Assembly: GCA_003153585.1 (NCBI GenBank) | Contig: PLZZ01000127.1 | Location: 27,493 to 56,715 of the forward strand | Reading direction: 5' to 3' | Origin: Acidobacteriota bacterium | GTDB taxonomy: Bacteria; Acidobacteriota; Terriglobia; Acidiferrales; UBA7541 | DNA: 29,223 bases | Shown: positions 21,480-29,223 of the stretch, piece after piece | How positions within the stretch are numbered: position 1 is the first letter of the stretch | Layout of the letters: each line of letters begins with the position of its first letter | Position numbers and translations under genes: made by a program | Notes under the pieces: model-generated | Database searches by the model: none | Told to the model about the DNA's origin: nothing | What the model saw: only the letters and a program-made list of their open reading frames with translations

Positions 21480-22748
21480 TCAACCCTCTACGATTTCTTC
21501 TCGAGCAGGCGAGAGCGCGGCCGTGCATAAAGTGTTCAGGAAAAGTTCGTCGTAGGTTTGCAGCACGCTGCCCTTGGTAAAATGTTGTTCGGCGTAAGCG
21601 CGCGCATTGGCCCCAAGCACGCGGCACAGTTCGGGGTCCTTTCGCAATGCAACCATCACGGCGGTGAGGGCTTCGGGATTCTCAGCCGGCACGATCACTC
21701 CACACCTCGCCTGGCGCATTATCCGAGCCGCTTCGCAATTCTCGTTCACGGCTGCGACGATTGGGCGTCCTGCAGCCATATAGGTCAAAAGCTTGCAAGG
21801 AATCACCGCATCTTCCATTGCCGCGATCTGGTTTAACAGAAGCGTGTCCGCGGCTGCGTACATCTGCGGCAGAGCGACAGCAGGCTGCAAAGGCAACAGC
21901 CTAAGATTTGGCGCACGATCTTCCGCGGCGTGTTTCAGCGCCGCATGTTCTTCGCCTTGTCCCACAAGAAGCCACGCTAAATCTCTGTCGCCTTGTGACC
22001 TTTCGGCCGCGTTCACAACATTCATCAGGTTCTGTTTCTTCCCCATATTTCCGCTATGAAGGATCAGGAATTGCTCGCGCAAAAAGCCATTTTCCCGCCG
22101 GAATATTCCATCGGATTCTACGGGGCGAATCTGTTCGGTGTCACCCCAATCGGGAATCAAACGGAGTTTTTCGGGCGGGACACCGCGAGCGATGAGCCTA
22201 TCGATGAAACCCTGACAGAGGCATATCACTGAGCGCGCCTTTCGGTATACGAACGCCTCGAGCGCGCGTGCCACGCGTATCGCCAGGCCTTCCTTCAAGA
22301 TTCCTGTCGCCAGCGCGGCATCGGAAGCCAGGTCCGTCAGCTTGATAACGTAAGGTGCCCGTTTTATTTTTCCCAAAATGTAAGCGGCGAGCCCCACGGT
22401 CGGAGGAGGACATGAACAATAAATCACGTCGCACTTGCCGGTAAAAAGTCCGGCTACGAACGCAGACATCGTGAAAGTGAAATCGTAGGCGAGGCGCTCG
22501 ATCAGGCGACTGGCCTTGCGGGGGATGTAGTGCGCGACGCGATGCACGATGACGCCGTTGATGATTTCTTGGCGGTGGAGAGAGCCGCGATAGCCGTCCC
22601 ACACCCGCCACTCCGGATAATAGGGAAATGCCGTCACAACTGTTACCTTGTGGCCCTGCGCGGCCAGATGTTCACACAACCCTGTTGTGAACGGACCAAC
22701 AGAAGTCTTTTCCGGTGCATAATTAATTCCGATGACTACAATGCGCAT
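21480..22748 (-). CDS. Glycosyltransferase family 4 (WcaI-like)
   Basis: A 422-residue retaining glycosyltransferase with the GT-B fold, starting at ATG 22748. An extended frame to 23114 overlaps the epimerase gene and codes an Arg/Gln-rich shadow. The N-terminal Rossmann domain opens 'MRIVVIGINYAPEKTSVGPF' and contains 'TGLCEHLAAQGHKVTVVTAF'. The C-terminal nucleotide-sugar domain has 'ILHSGNMGKKQNLMNVV', 'LLVGQGEE' and the acidic EX7-type motif near 'MEDAVIPCKLLTYMAAGRPI'. It resembles colanic-acid WcaI enzymes. The donor and acceptor are unknown. The start is 39 bases from the stop of the GDP-mannose epimerase gene, with no Shine-Dalgarno, suggesting coupled translation. Confidence 0.9.
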   Translation of the reverse strand: MRIVVIGINYAPEKTSVGPFTTGLCEHLAAQGHKVTVVTAFPYYPEWRVWDGYRGSLHRQEIINGVIVHRVAHYIPRKASRLIERLAYDFTFTMSAFVAGLFTGKCDVIYCSCPPPTVGLAAYILGKIKRAPYVIKLTDLASDAALATGILKEGLAIRVARALEAFVYRKARSVICLCQGFIDRLIARGVPPEKLRLIPDWGDTEQIRPVESDGIFRRENGFLREQFLILHSGNMGKKQNLMNVVNAAERSQGDRDLAWLLVGQGEEHAALKHAAEDRAPNLRLLPLQPAVALPQMYAAADTLLLNQIAAMEDAVIPCKLLTYMAAGRPIVAAVNENCEAARIMRQARCGVIVPAENPEALTAVMVALRKDPELCRVLGANARAYAEQHFTKGSVLQTYDELFLNTLCTAALSPAREEIVEG

Positions 22749-22786
22749 GAAAGGTATCAGCAAGGCCGGGAGCGTATTGATTGTTT

Positions 22787-23797
22787 CTAACGCGCGGCCA
22801 CCAACGCAGTGTTCGTTCTCGCTTTCGTTTTTTCTCGGCCGAGTTCCTGCGCGATCCATCGGTAGGTGATCGCCAAGCCGCGCTCGAGCGAAATCGAGGG
22901 CTCCCAGCTCAGCGCTTTCCGTAGCAGGCTGTTGTCGCTGTTCCTGCCCCGGACTCCTTGTGGTTTGCTGGGATCGTGGCGCTTGAGCAGCTCTTTGCCG
23001 GCGATAGCGCAAACCAGATCTACCAGCTCGTCTACGCTGATCAGCCGGTCGGTGCCCAGATTCAAAGGCTCGCGACAGCCCGACGCCATCAGTCGCACTA
23101 GTCCTTCCACACAATCTTCTACATACATGAACGATCGCGTCTGCCGGCCATCGCCCCAGATATCGATGATCCCGCCGTCAAGCGCCTGCGCTACTTTGCG
23201 GCAAATGGCCGCCGGCGCTTTCTCCCGGCCGCCATCGTAGGTTCCCAGCGGACCGTACACGTTGTGGAATCGCACTATCCGAGTCTCAAACTGATAGTCC
23301 TGCCGGTAATATAGGCACAATTGCTCCGCAAAAAGTTTCTCCCAGCCGTAACCCGGCTCCGGATCAGCCGGAAATGCGTCGGACTCTTTTAGCGGTGTCA
23401 CGGCTGCATCCGTTTGCTTTGACTGCGCATAGACGCATGCCGATGAGGAAAACAGGAAACGGCCCACATTCTGTACCCGGCTTGCTTCCAGCATTTGGGC
23501 GTTAATCAAAATGTTGTTGCGGGCGAGTGCCGCGTGGTTGGCGGTGATAAATCCGATTCCGCCCATGTCCGCCGCGAGATTGTAAACCTGCTCGATTCCG
23601 CCTCGTGTGGCCAGCAGACAATCCTCAAAGCCCCGAAGATCCAGCAGCTCAAATTCGTCCGCCGCCGACGTTTGATATTCCGGGTGTTTTAGATCGGCTC
23701 CGCGAACCCAGTGGCCGTCGGCCTTCAGGCGATTTACGAGGTGATGGCCGATGAACCCGCCCGCGCCGGTAACCAGAATGCGAGATTTGTTTTTCAT
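22787..23797 (-). CDS. GDP-mannose 3,5-epimerase (GME)
   Basis: A 336-residue extended SDR enzyme that converts GDP-D-mannose to GDP-L-galactose (and GDP-L-gulose). The NAD motif GAGGFIG (11-17), 'AADMGGIGFI' (75-84), 'FSSSACVY' with C121, catalytic Y150 and K154 in 'YGWEK', 'FHNVYGP', 'GGREKAPAA' with K193 and 'IWGDGRQTRSF' are all present. The spacing C121-Y150-K154-K193 equals that of the catalytic set C145/Y174/K178/K217 described for the Arabidopsis enzyme, which is why the assignment is specific. In this locus it would supply L-galactose for the polysaccharide. It is followed closely by the WcaI-like gene. Confidence 0.88.
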   Translation of the reverse strand: MKNKSRILVTGAGGFIGHHLVNRLKADGHWVRGADLKHPEYQTSAADEFELLDLRGFEDCLLATRGGIEQVYNLAADMGGIGFITANHAALARNNILINAQMLEASRVQNVGRFLFSSSACVYAQSKQTDAAVTPLKESDAFPADPEPGYGWEKLFAEQLCLYYRQDYQFETRIVRFHNVYGPLGTYDGGREKAPAAICRKVAQALDGGIIDIWGDGRQTRSFMYVEDCVEGLVRLMASGCREPLNLGTDRLISVDELVDLVCAIAGKELLKRHDPSKPQGVRGRNSDNSLLRKALSWEPSISLERGLAITYRWIAQELGREKTKARTNTALVAAR

Positions 23798-23854
23798 ACC
23801 GTCATTTGTCCTTTTTTAGGAAAGTAATGTTTTAGAGTCGGGGAACAAAATGGA

Positions 23855-24841
23855 TCAGATTTTTTTCGCTACAATAACTAGAGCGTCCCCTCGGCCCGCG
23901 CTGTTCGCCATACCTAGAAAAGGAAACAGGAGAATCTTCGCGGCGATCATGGCCAGAGGAAACAGCAGAGGATTTCGAAGCTCCCGAGTCGGCTTACCGC
24001 GCTGAAAGAACACAAGGACAATCAGGGAAGAAGCCAGCCACGCGCCCGGAGACACTTGGCGAACTTTGACGGGGGTAAAACCTGCATTACGCAACAAGCG
24101 GTCCAATAGATCTGTGGAGAAATGCGAAATATGGAATGGTACGTGCCAATTAATCCAGGAACGAGAGAACAAAGATCTCTGCCAGCTTCTGCTGTTCGGG
24201 CAACTGATCCAAATTTCGCCTCCGGGCTTCAATACCCGCGCAGCGTCCCGCAGCATTTGGCTCGGATCGGACGAGTGTTCCAGAACGTTGGATAGCACAG
24301 CTACGTCGAAGAGCGCTGCCGGTTCGAAATCGCCGATGTCACATGTGTGAACCGTGAATCCGTCGGCTCGTGCCGCCGTCGCCGCTTCTTCGCTCAACTC
24401 CAGGCCTGTAACCTCAAAACCATTTCGAGCAAAGATCTTGAGACTACGCCCTTCATTGCAGCCTATATCAAGCAGGCGCCCCGTTCCTTTGAAGCTATGG
24501 AAGGAAACATCGCCATCCGACCATATCCACAACCGGTACAGAAAGGAATCCAGGAAATACCCGCGCATCTTGGTATAGAGAGTTCTTTTCTCTCCGCGAA
24601 AGTTGTAGTGGTTCTCATAAAGATCTCGGAGCTCCTTTGGCCCAGGAAGCGGATAGATCTGCTCCAGCCCACATTCCACGCATCGCCGGATATCATACGT
24701 TCCATCGATTCCATAACGCGTGTCGAAGAGCTCGTTCAACAATTCTTCGAGTGACCCTCCGCAATCCAGGCATGTACTCTGGCGGAGTGCGCAGTTTTTC
24801 TCCTCTTCGTAGAGGAAGTCGGTAGCCGAAAGCTGATTCAT
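23855..24841 (-). CDS. SAM-dependent methyltransferase with N-terminal zinc-binding cysteines
   Basis: ATG 24841 gives 328 residues; a longer frame to 24910 overlaps the previous gene's 3' end and is less likely. Residues ~24-57 carry two CxxC pairs (C24/C27 and C54/C57), a zinc-ribbon-like module common ahead of such methyltransferases. The class I Rossmann domain begins near 122: 'LLDIGCNEGRSLKIF' (SAM-binding), 'VTGLELSEEA', 'VAVLSNVLEHSSDP' and 'VLKPGGEIWIS'. Two hydrophobic stretches at ~268-280 and 291-312 suggest membrane association. It probably O- or C-methylates a sugar in the polysaccharide or on its lipid-linked precursor (inference from context). The substrate is unknown. Confidence 0.85.
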   Translation of the reverse strand: MNQLSATDFLYEEEKNCALRQSTCLDCGGSLEELLNELFDTRYGIDGTYDIRRCVECGLEQIYPLPGPKELRDLYENHYNFRGEKRTLYTKMRGYFLDSFLYRLWIWSDGDVSFHSFKGTGRLLDIGCNEGRSLKIFARNGFEVTGLELSEEAATAARADGFTVHTCDIGDFEPAALFDVAVLSNVLEHSSDPSQMLRDAARVLKPGGEIWISCPNSRSWQRSLFSRSWINWHVPFHISHFSTDLLDRLLRNAGFTPVKVRQVSPGAWLASSLIVLVFFQRGKPTRELRNPLLFPLAMIAAKILLFPFLGMANSAGRGDALVIVAKKI

Positions 24842-24879
24842 GGAGTTTTGTATTACGGAATTAGGCAAGTCGCGCGCGC

Positions 24880-25719
24880 CTACTTTTTGCAAAGAAGTAC
24901 CGGCTGCCAATCCTGAGGTCCCACCAGCATTTCCGCCGTCTGAAATCCGGATTCGCGAGCAGTTTGGAATAAGAACTCTTCTTCATAAGCAACCGCTGCT
25001 TCCGGTACGGCCAGCGATTCCACGCGCGCGTTACCCATCTTGAATCGGAACGTGTGGCGATCTCCGAATGTCGGTGGCGGATGGTCCATCGAAAAGCAAA
25101 ACATGGCCATGGAGCAGCCCGGCTTCAACACCCGGTAGCTTTCGCGGCAATAGTTCATCATTTCCTTTTCCAGGAGGTGCGTGAACAGCGAGGACGAAAA
25201 GACGAGATCCACGCTCGTATCCTCCAAGGGAAGTTCGTAGTAAGCGCCGGCTCGCCCTTTTGTGTTATAGGCTTTGCTGCCATGCTCGGAGCGATGGAAT
25301 TCGAAGCGCGTGCGATCGAAATTCGCGCGGCACCAATTCAACATTTCTTCGTCGATATCAATTCCAATGTATTTTCCGGAGAATGTTTCATACTTGAATT
25401 GATAGTCTCGCAGTGGATGGGCAAATCGCCCGCAGCCGCAGCCAATGTCCACAATCGTGGAATCAAGCCGGAACAGGCCCGCATGAAAGGCGTGGGTCCA
25501 GAAATCCCTGGCCTCGTTCAAGTAAAATATCTGGTTTGCGAAGAGGCGGTTCCCAACGCCCACTCGGATACGCATGTGATTGGGTGGAATTCGCGAGAAT
25601 TCTTGGAACATGCGGTTCGGCAATAGATCGAAGGAATTTAGTAGCATCTTGAAGAGCGGGTTGTACGTCAACCGCGCCGCGGATGGTATGACTCGCCGGA
25701 TTGCTCGATCCAGTTTCAT
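24880..25719 (-). CDS. Class I SAM-dependent methyltransferase
   Basis: A 279-residue methyltransferase. The start at 25719 follows a CAGGAACGAGGA site. The SAM-binding loop is VDIGCGCGRFAHP (90-102), followed by 'KYIGIDIDEEMLNWC' for the ribose-binding acidic residue, 'VDLVFSSSLFTHL' (motif IV) and 'YRVLKPGCSMAMF'. It has no membrane segment. The family includes O- and N-methyltransferases; the nearby methyltransferase and Wzy genes point to modification of a sugar in the repeat unit. It lies 39 bases from the next methyltransferase start and 63 from the FkbM gene. Confidence 0.85.
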   Translation of the reverse strand: MKLDRAIRRVIPSAARLTYNPLFKMLLNSFDLLPNRMFQEFSRIPPNHMRIRVGVGNRLFANQIFYLNEARDFWTHAFHAGLFRLDSTIVDIGCGCGRFAHPLRDYQFKYETFSGKYIGIDIDEEMLNWCRANFDRTRFEFHRSEHGSKAYNTKGRAGAYYELPLEDTSVDLVFSSSLFTHLLEKEMMNYCRESYRVLKPGCSMAMFCFSMDHPPPTFGDRHTFRFKMGNARVESLAVPEAAVAYEEEFLFQTARESGFQTAEMLVGPQDWQPVLLCKK

Positions 25720-25782
25720 TCCTCGTTCCTGTGGATATTCACAGCGCCCTGCTTCCCAAAAGCAGAGGGAAACGATGCTATT

Positions 25783-26520
25783 TTAGAAGGGAGTCTTTGC
25801 CAGAAGTTCGTTGCGATCGGAACTCTTTCCGCCGATCTCCTTCAAATCGTAGCCCCATTTACGCAGTAGCTCACGGCATTCTGTTTCTACGTCGGCGCCA
25901 TGAGTCGCTAAAAAAAGTACGGGATGGAATCGTTGAAATACTTGGCTGGACCCTTGCAGGGCAAGCAATTCCGCCCCTTCAATATCCATTTTGATGAAGT
26001 TTGGTGGAGCGATCCTGCCGCTTTCAACCAGAGAATCCAGAGTCGCGGTTGCAACCGTTGTACTCCCTCCCTCCGCCAGATGGCCCATCAGACCGCTGGC
26101 CTCGATTTGGAAGTGCGCTTGCCCCATCGTGTTGCTAATTGCAAGCGGAAGAACCTCCACGTTTCCGGCATGATTCAATTCCAGGTGCCTCCGCAAGTAG
26201 GGAAGATTTCGAGGCGCCGGTTCGAATGCAAATACCTTTCCGTATCCAACCAGCAGGCTGGAAAGGAGCGAATAAAATCCGACGTTGGCGCCTATGTCGT
26301 AAAAGACCGACCCAGGCCACACCTCTCGAGCAATGATCTGCTGCTTGTCATATTCATAAGACCCTAGCCAGCAGCCGTGAGTAGCGGAACCGCTGATCCA
26401 CCGTTTGCCGCGAAGCGGTCCTTGCAGAATCGGTAATATCAATTCACTGGGAACCAGCGCCAGAGGAAGCCGCGCAAGTCTTCCGAGCCTACTCTCGCTT
26501 GAGAGATTCGGAAAATTCAT
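25783..26520 (-). CDS. FkbM-family methyltransferase
   Basis: A 245-residue methyltransferase. ATG 26520 is chosen because it overlaps the polymerase stop as ATGA, a standard translational coupling signal; the upstream in-frame ATG at 26547 would lie inside the polymerase gene. FkbM features are clear: 'FYDIGANVGFYSLL' (73-86), 'VFAFEPAPRNLPYLRRHLEL' with E100, 'LPLAISNTMG' and the family's 'FIKMDIEGAELLALQG' (175-190). FkbM enzymes methylate hydroxyls of sugars and polyketides; here a sugar O-methyl group on the polysaccharide is likely (inference). Confidence 0.92.
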   Translation of the reverse strand: MNFPNLSSESRLGRLARLPLALVPSELILPILQGPLRGKRWISGSATHGCWLGSYEYDKQQIIAREVWPGSVFYDIGANVGFYSLLSSLLVGYGKVFAFEPAPRNLPYLRRHLELNHAGNVEVLPLAISNTMGQAHFQIEASGLMGHLAEGGSTTVATATLDSLVESGRIAPPNFIKMDIEGAELLALQGSSQVFQRFHPVLFLATHGADVETECRELLRKWGYDLKEIGGKSSDRNELLAKTPF

Positions 26521-27887
26521 ATCGGCGCGGACTCCGAGGCTCGCCACACTACATTGCGGCTGACCAATCCCTTCTCCAATCGCAAGCTTCCAGAAAGAAC
26601 GAATGCGAGCACGAACGTGATGAAGTTATCTTCAAAAGAAGACCTCGCAACCCATATGAAAAGCACAAACACAACGGCAGACAAAAGCGCATGATTTTGC
26701 ATTTGCCCGGCAAGGCTCGCGGACAATTTCATAATGATCACGGTCGCCAATGGAAGGAGCAGCAGGCTGAACGGTCCAAAATTTGCATAACACTCTCCAA
26801 ATTGCGTCACCGCCAGGCTTCCCAGATTGCCCGGCTCGTAAACCGCCGCCATACGAACTGAAAACCCTGATGGCTTTTCTGGGTAGATACTTCTAGGAAC
26901 CAGAAAATAAAGGACTCTGGCATAGGATGCGCCGTATAGATAATCGTACTTCGTTCCAAAGTCGTTGATCATGTGAAGCAGGATCATGGTATCGACGCCT
27001 TCGAAGGCGTCCATCAGTGAGGTCACCGATCTGTTTCCGAGATCGCCTTCGACATATGTAGGAATGTTTTTCCCAATCGCGCTAAGGTCACTACGGAAAT
27101 AGTTCCAGGCGCTGAAAACGGATATCAAGACCGGAGCGGCCGCAAGCAGAATTACAATCGGCGTTTTCCTCCGATAGAGCCAGCACGAGGCCGCGAACGA
27201 CAACAAATAAAGAGCGAAGAAAATCCGGTTTCCGGTCATGACAATCTGCAGCAGAAAGAGGAAAAAAATAACAATCCAAAACAGCCGGTCATACTTGCGG
27301 CGTTTCATTTGCGTGTGCGTAAACAATGCCGCCCCTGCAGTGAAAAGAATCTGATTCGCCAGCGAAAACTGCGAGAACAACACGTGCCAATCACCCAATC
27401 GCGCCACTAACTCCTCTTGCCGGTTGTACCAGTGGGAGACGAGGAAGACGCCGACTCCCCCCACCATTTGAATCATCGTGGCGTAAGTAAAAATAGCCAC
27501 ACCCGCCGTCACGATTACCGCCCTCTTCAGACTCGACTCATTGATTGGGGCTCCAAACCTTTGCCGCGATTCACCGGCCGTAGGCGTGAAGAAAAGCACG
27601 GCCAGGAAAGAAAACAGAAGCGACGCCCAAACGACAATGATCGGAATGCGAAATTCTCCCGTGGAGAGATCAACGTGTGAATAGCTGTCGTTTACTTCGT
27701 AAAAAGAAGGGATCGAATAACCGCCGTGCACAACAATCAGCGTCAGCGGCGCAAGAATGAAAAAAGCTAGTCCGAGAACCCAGCCCAAAATCGGTGTTAA
27801 CGCCAATTCATTGTGGCGCAACTTCACCAGTGCCCTCCAGAAACTTCCTAGAAGAATTGCGATCATGAATAAATATAGAATTCTCAT
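26517..27887 (-). CDS. Wzy-type polysaccharide repeat-unit polymerase
   Basis: A 456-residue integral membrane protein, one of very few here with about a dozen hydrophobic helices ('LYLFMIAILLGSFW', 'LGLAFFILAPLTLIVV', 'IVVWASLLFSFLAVLFF' and others). The large extracytoplasmic loop carries 'NDFGTKYDYLYGASYARVLY' and 'LVPRSIYPEKP', followed by 'QFGECYANFGPFSLLLLPL', patterns of O-antigen polymerases (O-ag_pol_Wzy family). It would polymerise lipid-linked repeats at the periplasmic face. Wzy proteins are sequence-divergent, so the call rests on topology, these motifs and the position between glycosyltransferase and methyltransferase genes. Its stop codon overlaps the FkbM start as ATGA. Confidence 0.8.
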   Translation of the reverse strand: MRILYLFMIAILLGSFWRALVKLRHNELALTPILGWVLGLAFFILAPLTLIVVHGGYSIPSFYEVNDSYSHVDLSTGEFRIPIIVVWASLLFSFLAVLFFTPTAGESRQRFGAPINESSLKRAVIVTAGVAIFTYATMIQMVGGVGVFLVSHWYNRQEELVARLGDWHVLFSQFSLANQILFTAGAALFTHTQMKRRKYDRLFWIVIFFLFLLQIVMTGNRIFFALYLLSFAASCWLYRRKTPIVILLAAAPVLISVFSAWNYFRSDLSAIGKNIPTYVEGDLGNRSVTSLMDAFEGVDTMILLHMINDFGTKYDYLYGASYARVLYFLVPRSIYPEKPSGFSVRMAAVYEPGNLGSLAVTQFGECYANFGPFSLLLLPLATVIIMKLSASLAGQMQNHALLSAVVFVLFIWVARSSFEDNFITFVLAFVLSGSLRLEKGLVSRNVVWRASESAPI

Positions 27888-27951
27888 TCGAAGCTGAATG
27901 TAACGAGGTAGTTTATGCTTTTGGCGGCACTGCAGAGTTCAGCGAAAAGGC

Positions 27952-29139
27952 TTATGAAGTTACAATTCTTTCAAAAAGATTTAGGTACTTCCGTGCCGCG
28001 TTTGCCCAGGAATAATGCGAAATAGTCCGGCGATTGTGAGCGGCCTGCGCCGACGCTGTTATCTTATCGCCCCAACGCAACAGGATCAGCGTGGCCAGTT
28101 CTTGAACGTCTAAGGGACTGAATAGATTTAATTGCAGTTTCTGTCCGAGTTCCTCGTTCGGCGCGATCCGCGCAGCTATAATCGGTGTGCCCGCTGCGGC
28201 CGCCTCCAGGACCGGCAGGCAGCTTGCTTCATAGACTCCAGCGGCAATCAAAAACTCCGCCTTTTGATACAATCCGACCAAATCCTCAAAGGGCACCTTA
28301 CCCAGGTAGCGCGCGTAATCCATTCTTTCATTTGAAATGAACTTCGCGATTGCGGGTCCAGCAGAGAATTCCGCGCCGGTCATCACTAACGGAATCTTCA
28401 TGCTCTCCCGTACTTCAATCAGCTTGAGAGCCTTGAGCACGGTTATATGGTTCTTATGCGGCCAAAGCTGTGCAGGATAGAATAGAAATCTCTCCGGAAG
28501 ATCGTAGCGTGCGCAAAGCTGCGAAGTATCTCGCCGTGCCGCAAAGTCTTCCACCATTACTCCTTCCGAAATAGTCTCGATACGCTCCGGCCGCATATCC
28601 GGGAAATGAGACAGAATGTCTGCCTTTATGAACTCGCTGCTCGCTTGCAGATAGCTCGCATACCGGGCGCTCAAACCGTACGTAATGTTCCTACTCAGCC
28701 TTTTTTCCCAGGTGAAGAATTCCGGATAATGGACATGCTGAATGTCGTGCATGGATAGCACCGCCGGCCTGCGTGTATGGAAGCTCTGCAACACGACGCT
28801 GGGCGTGTAGATGATGTCAGAATCCGAATCCATCTTTGTCTGAATTCCCCGATAGGACAGATTGCTCGCGATCCGATAAAATCCCCGGCTGCCCGAAAGC
28901 AGTCCCGCTTGGCACAGCCTTTTTCGCAGGGCCAATGTTCGGTCGTTGGTGACCACTATTTCGAAATTGGGCCATTTTTCAAATTTCGCAAAGAGCGACT
29001 GATTCGACTGCGTAACGTATAAGATGAAGCGGTGCCCGTTTCCTGCCGTTGCAAACCCGTTCAGTAGCCCCAGAGTGAATGTGTTTAACCCGCCCACGTA
29101 AGATGGGTCGATGCGCAGGCAATTAATCCCGATTCGCAT
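27952..29139 (-). CDS. Glycosyltransferase family 4 (GT-B fold)
   Basis: A 395-residue retaining glycosyltransferase. The N-terminal half opens 'MRIGINCLRIDPSYVGGLNT' (sugar acceptor side) and the C-terminal half contains 'FLFYPAQLWPHKNHITVL', 'YLGKVPFEDLVGLYQKAEFL' and 'YEASCLPVLEAAAAGTPIIA', matching the EX7E donor-binding motif of GT4. No membrane span is seen, so it acts at the cytoplasmic membrane face. The start at 29139 overlaps the preceding aminotransferase gene by 17 bases, indicating coupled translation. Donor and linkage are not deducible. Confidence 0.9.
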   Translation of the reverse strand: MRIGINCLRIDPSYVGGLNTFTLGLLNGFATAGNGHRFILYVTQSNQSLFAKFEKWPNFEIVVTNDRTLALRKRLCQAGLLSGSRGFYRIASNLSYRGIQTKMDSDSDIIYTPSVVLQSFHTRRPAVLSMHDIQHVHYPEFFTWEKRLSRNITYGLSARYASYLQASSEFIKADILSHFPDMRPERIETISEGVMVEDFAARRDTSQLCARYDLPERFLFYPAQLWPHKNHITVLKALKLIEVRESMKIPLVMTGAEFSAGPAIAKFISNERMDYARYLGKVPFEDLVGLYQKAEFLIAAGVYEASCLPVLEAAAAGTPIIAARIAPNEELGQKLQLNLFSPLDVQELATLILLRWGDKITASAQAAHNRRTISHYSWANAARKYLNLFERIVTS

Positions 29140-29223
29140 AAAAGCGACGGATCTGTCCGATCACAAAAGACTGATCTTCCACCGTCAAGCTGTACGAAGA
29201 AGGCAAGGAAATACCTCGTTTGT
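29123..29223 (-). CDS. C-terminal fragment of a DegT/DnrJ/EryC1/StrS-type aminotransferase, cut by the window edge
   Basis: Reading the minus strand from the right edge gives one open frame of 32 residues ending at TAA (29125-29123): KRGISLPSSYSLTVEDQSFV followed by IGQIRRFYANRD. 'RGISLPSSYSLT.EDQ..VI..IR.F' matches the closing helix of PLP-dependent sugar aminotransferases ('G(I/L)xLPS...(L/M)TxED...VI'). Such enzymes make amino-sugars for polysaccharides, which fits the locus. Only the tail is present, so the call is by pattern and context. It overlaps the next gene by 17 bases. Confidence 0.6.
   Translation of the reverse strand, partial: KRGISLPSSYSLTVEDQSFVIGQIRRFYANRD

Noticed and set aside
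22749..23114. 122-residue N-terminal extension of the WcaI-like glycosyltransferase
   Set aside because: It overlaps the GDP-mannose epimerase gene and is Arg/Gln-rich; GT4 enzymes begin at the MRIVVIG strand.
1..29223. CRISPR arrays, transposases, integrases, toxin-antitoxin or phage genes
   Set aside because: No repeated spacer pattern, no transposase/integrase motifs and no terminal repeats were found by reading both strands.

Overview
The window most likely comes from an acidobacterium (class Terriglobia / Koribacter-like). This is inferred from the mid-50s GC content, the dense crop of PilZ-domain proteins with the lineage-typical 'VNxxG...PxxDW' signature, the hybrid histidine kinases, and several small conserved proteins of a style I associate with that phylum. 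I ran no database search. No mobile element, CRISPR array or phage gene was seen.

Left half (1-13553): a signalling-rich region. It opens with the 3' end of a serine-kinase-type anti-sigma factor (HATPase), then a membrane-anchored unknown. Next is a striking fusion of a cytoplasmic PilZ (c-di-GMP receptor) domain, one membrane span and a periplasmic TonB C-terminal domain (1004-2515). Two tRNAs follow (Arg-TCG on +, a CAT-anticodon tRNA on -), with a small basic coiled-coil protein just upstream. Then come two stand-alone PilZ proteins, a membrane hybrid histidine kinase (5607-7457) overlapping a REC-PilZ response regulator (7429-8154), a convergent NarL-type response regulator, a small coiled-coil protein, an MBL-fold hydrolase fused to PilZ (minus strand), a CDF-type zinc/cobalt exporter with a His-rich N-terminus, a secreted Q/D-rich unknown, a mini zinc-ribbon protein and a STAS anti-anti-sigma factor. 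A 10-bp-stem hairpin follows the STAS gene.

Middle (13614-18167): a DUF1015 protein, a HAD phosphatase of phosphoglycolate-phosphatase type, an NAD-dependent sugar-nucleotide epimerase, an exported DUF3108 protein and a third stand-alone PilZ protein.

Right half (18313-29223): a polysaccharide biosynthesis locus, all on the minus strand and transcribed from right to left. Its order is an aminotransferase fragment (DegT/StrS type), a GT4 glycosyltransferase, a Wzy-type polymerase, an FkbM methyltransferase (ATGA overlap with wzy), two further methyltransferases, a GDP-mannose 3,5-epimerase with all four catalytic residues at the plant-enzyme spacing, a second GT4 glycosyltransferase, a WcaJ-type initiating phosphoglycosyl transferase and a UDP-sugar 6-dehydrogenase. 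Flippase (Wzx) and export (Wza/Wzc) genes are not in the window and probably lie beyond the right edge.

How it may fit together (inference): six PilZ domains lie within about 17 kb, the last one just downstream of an exopolysaccharide locus, which points to a c-di-GMP-linked cell-envelope/EPS programme. The three PilZ domains fused to other modules (TonB, REC, MBL hydrolase) keep both c-di-GMP-binding motifs. The three stand-alone ones share a divergent second motif and a common C-terminal signature. No GGDEF, EAL or HD-GYP enzyme is encoded here.
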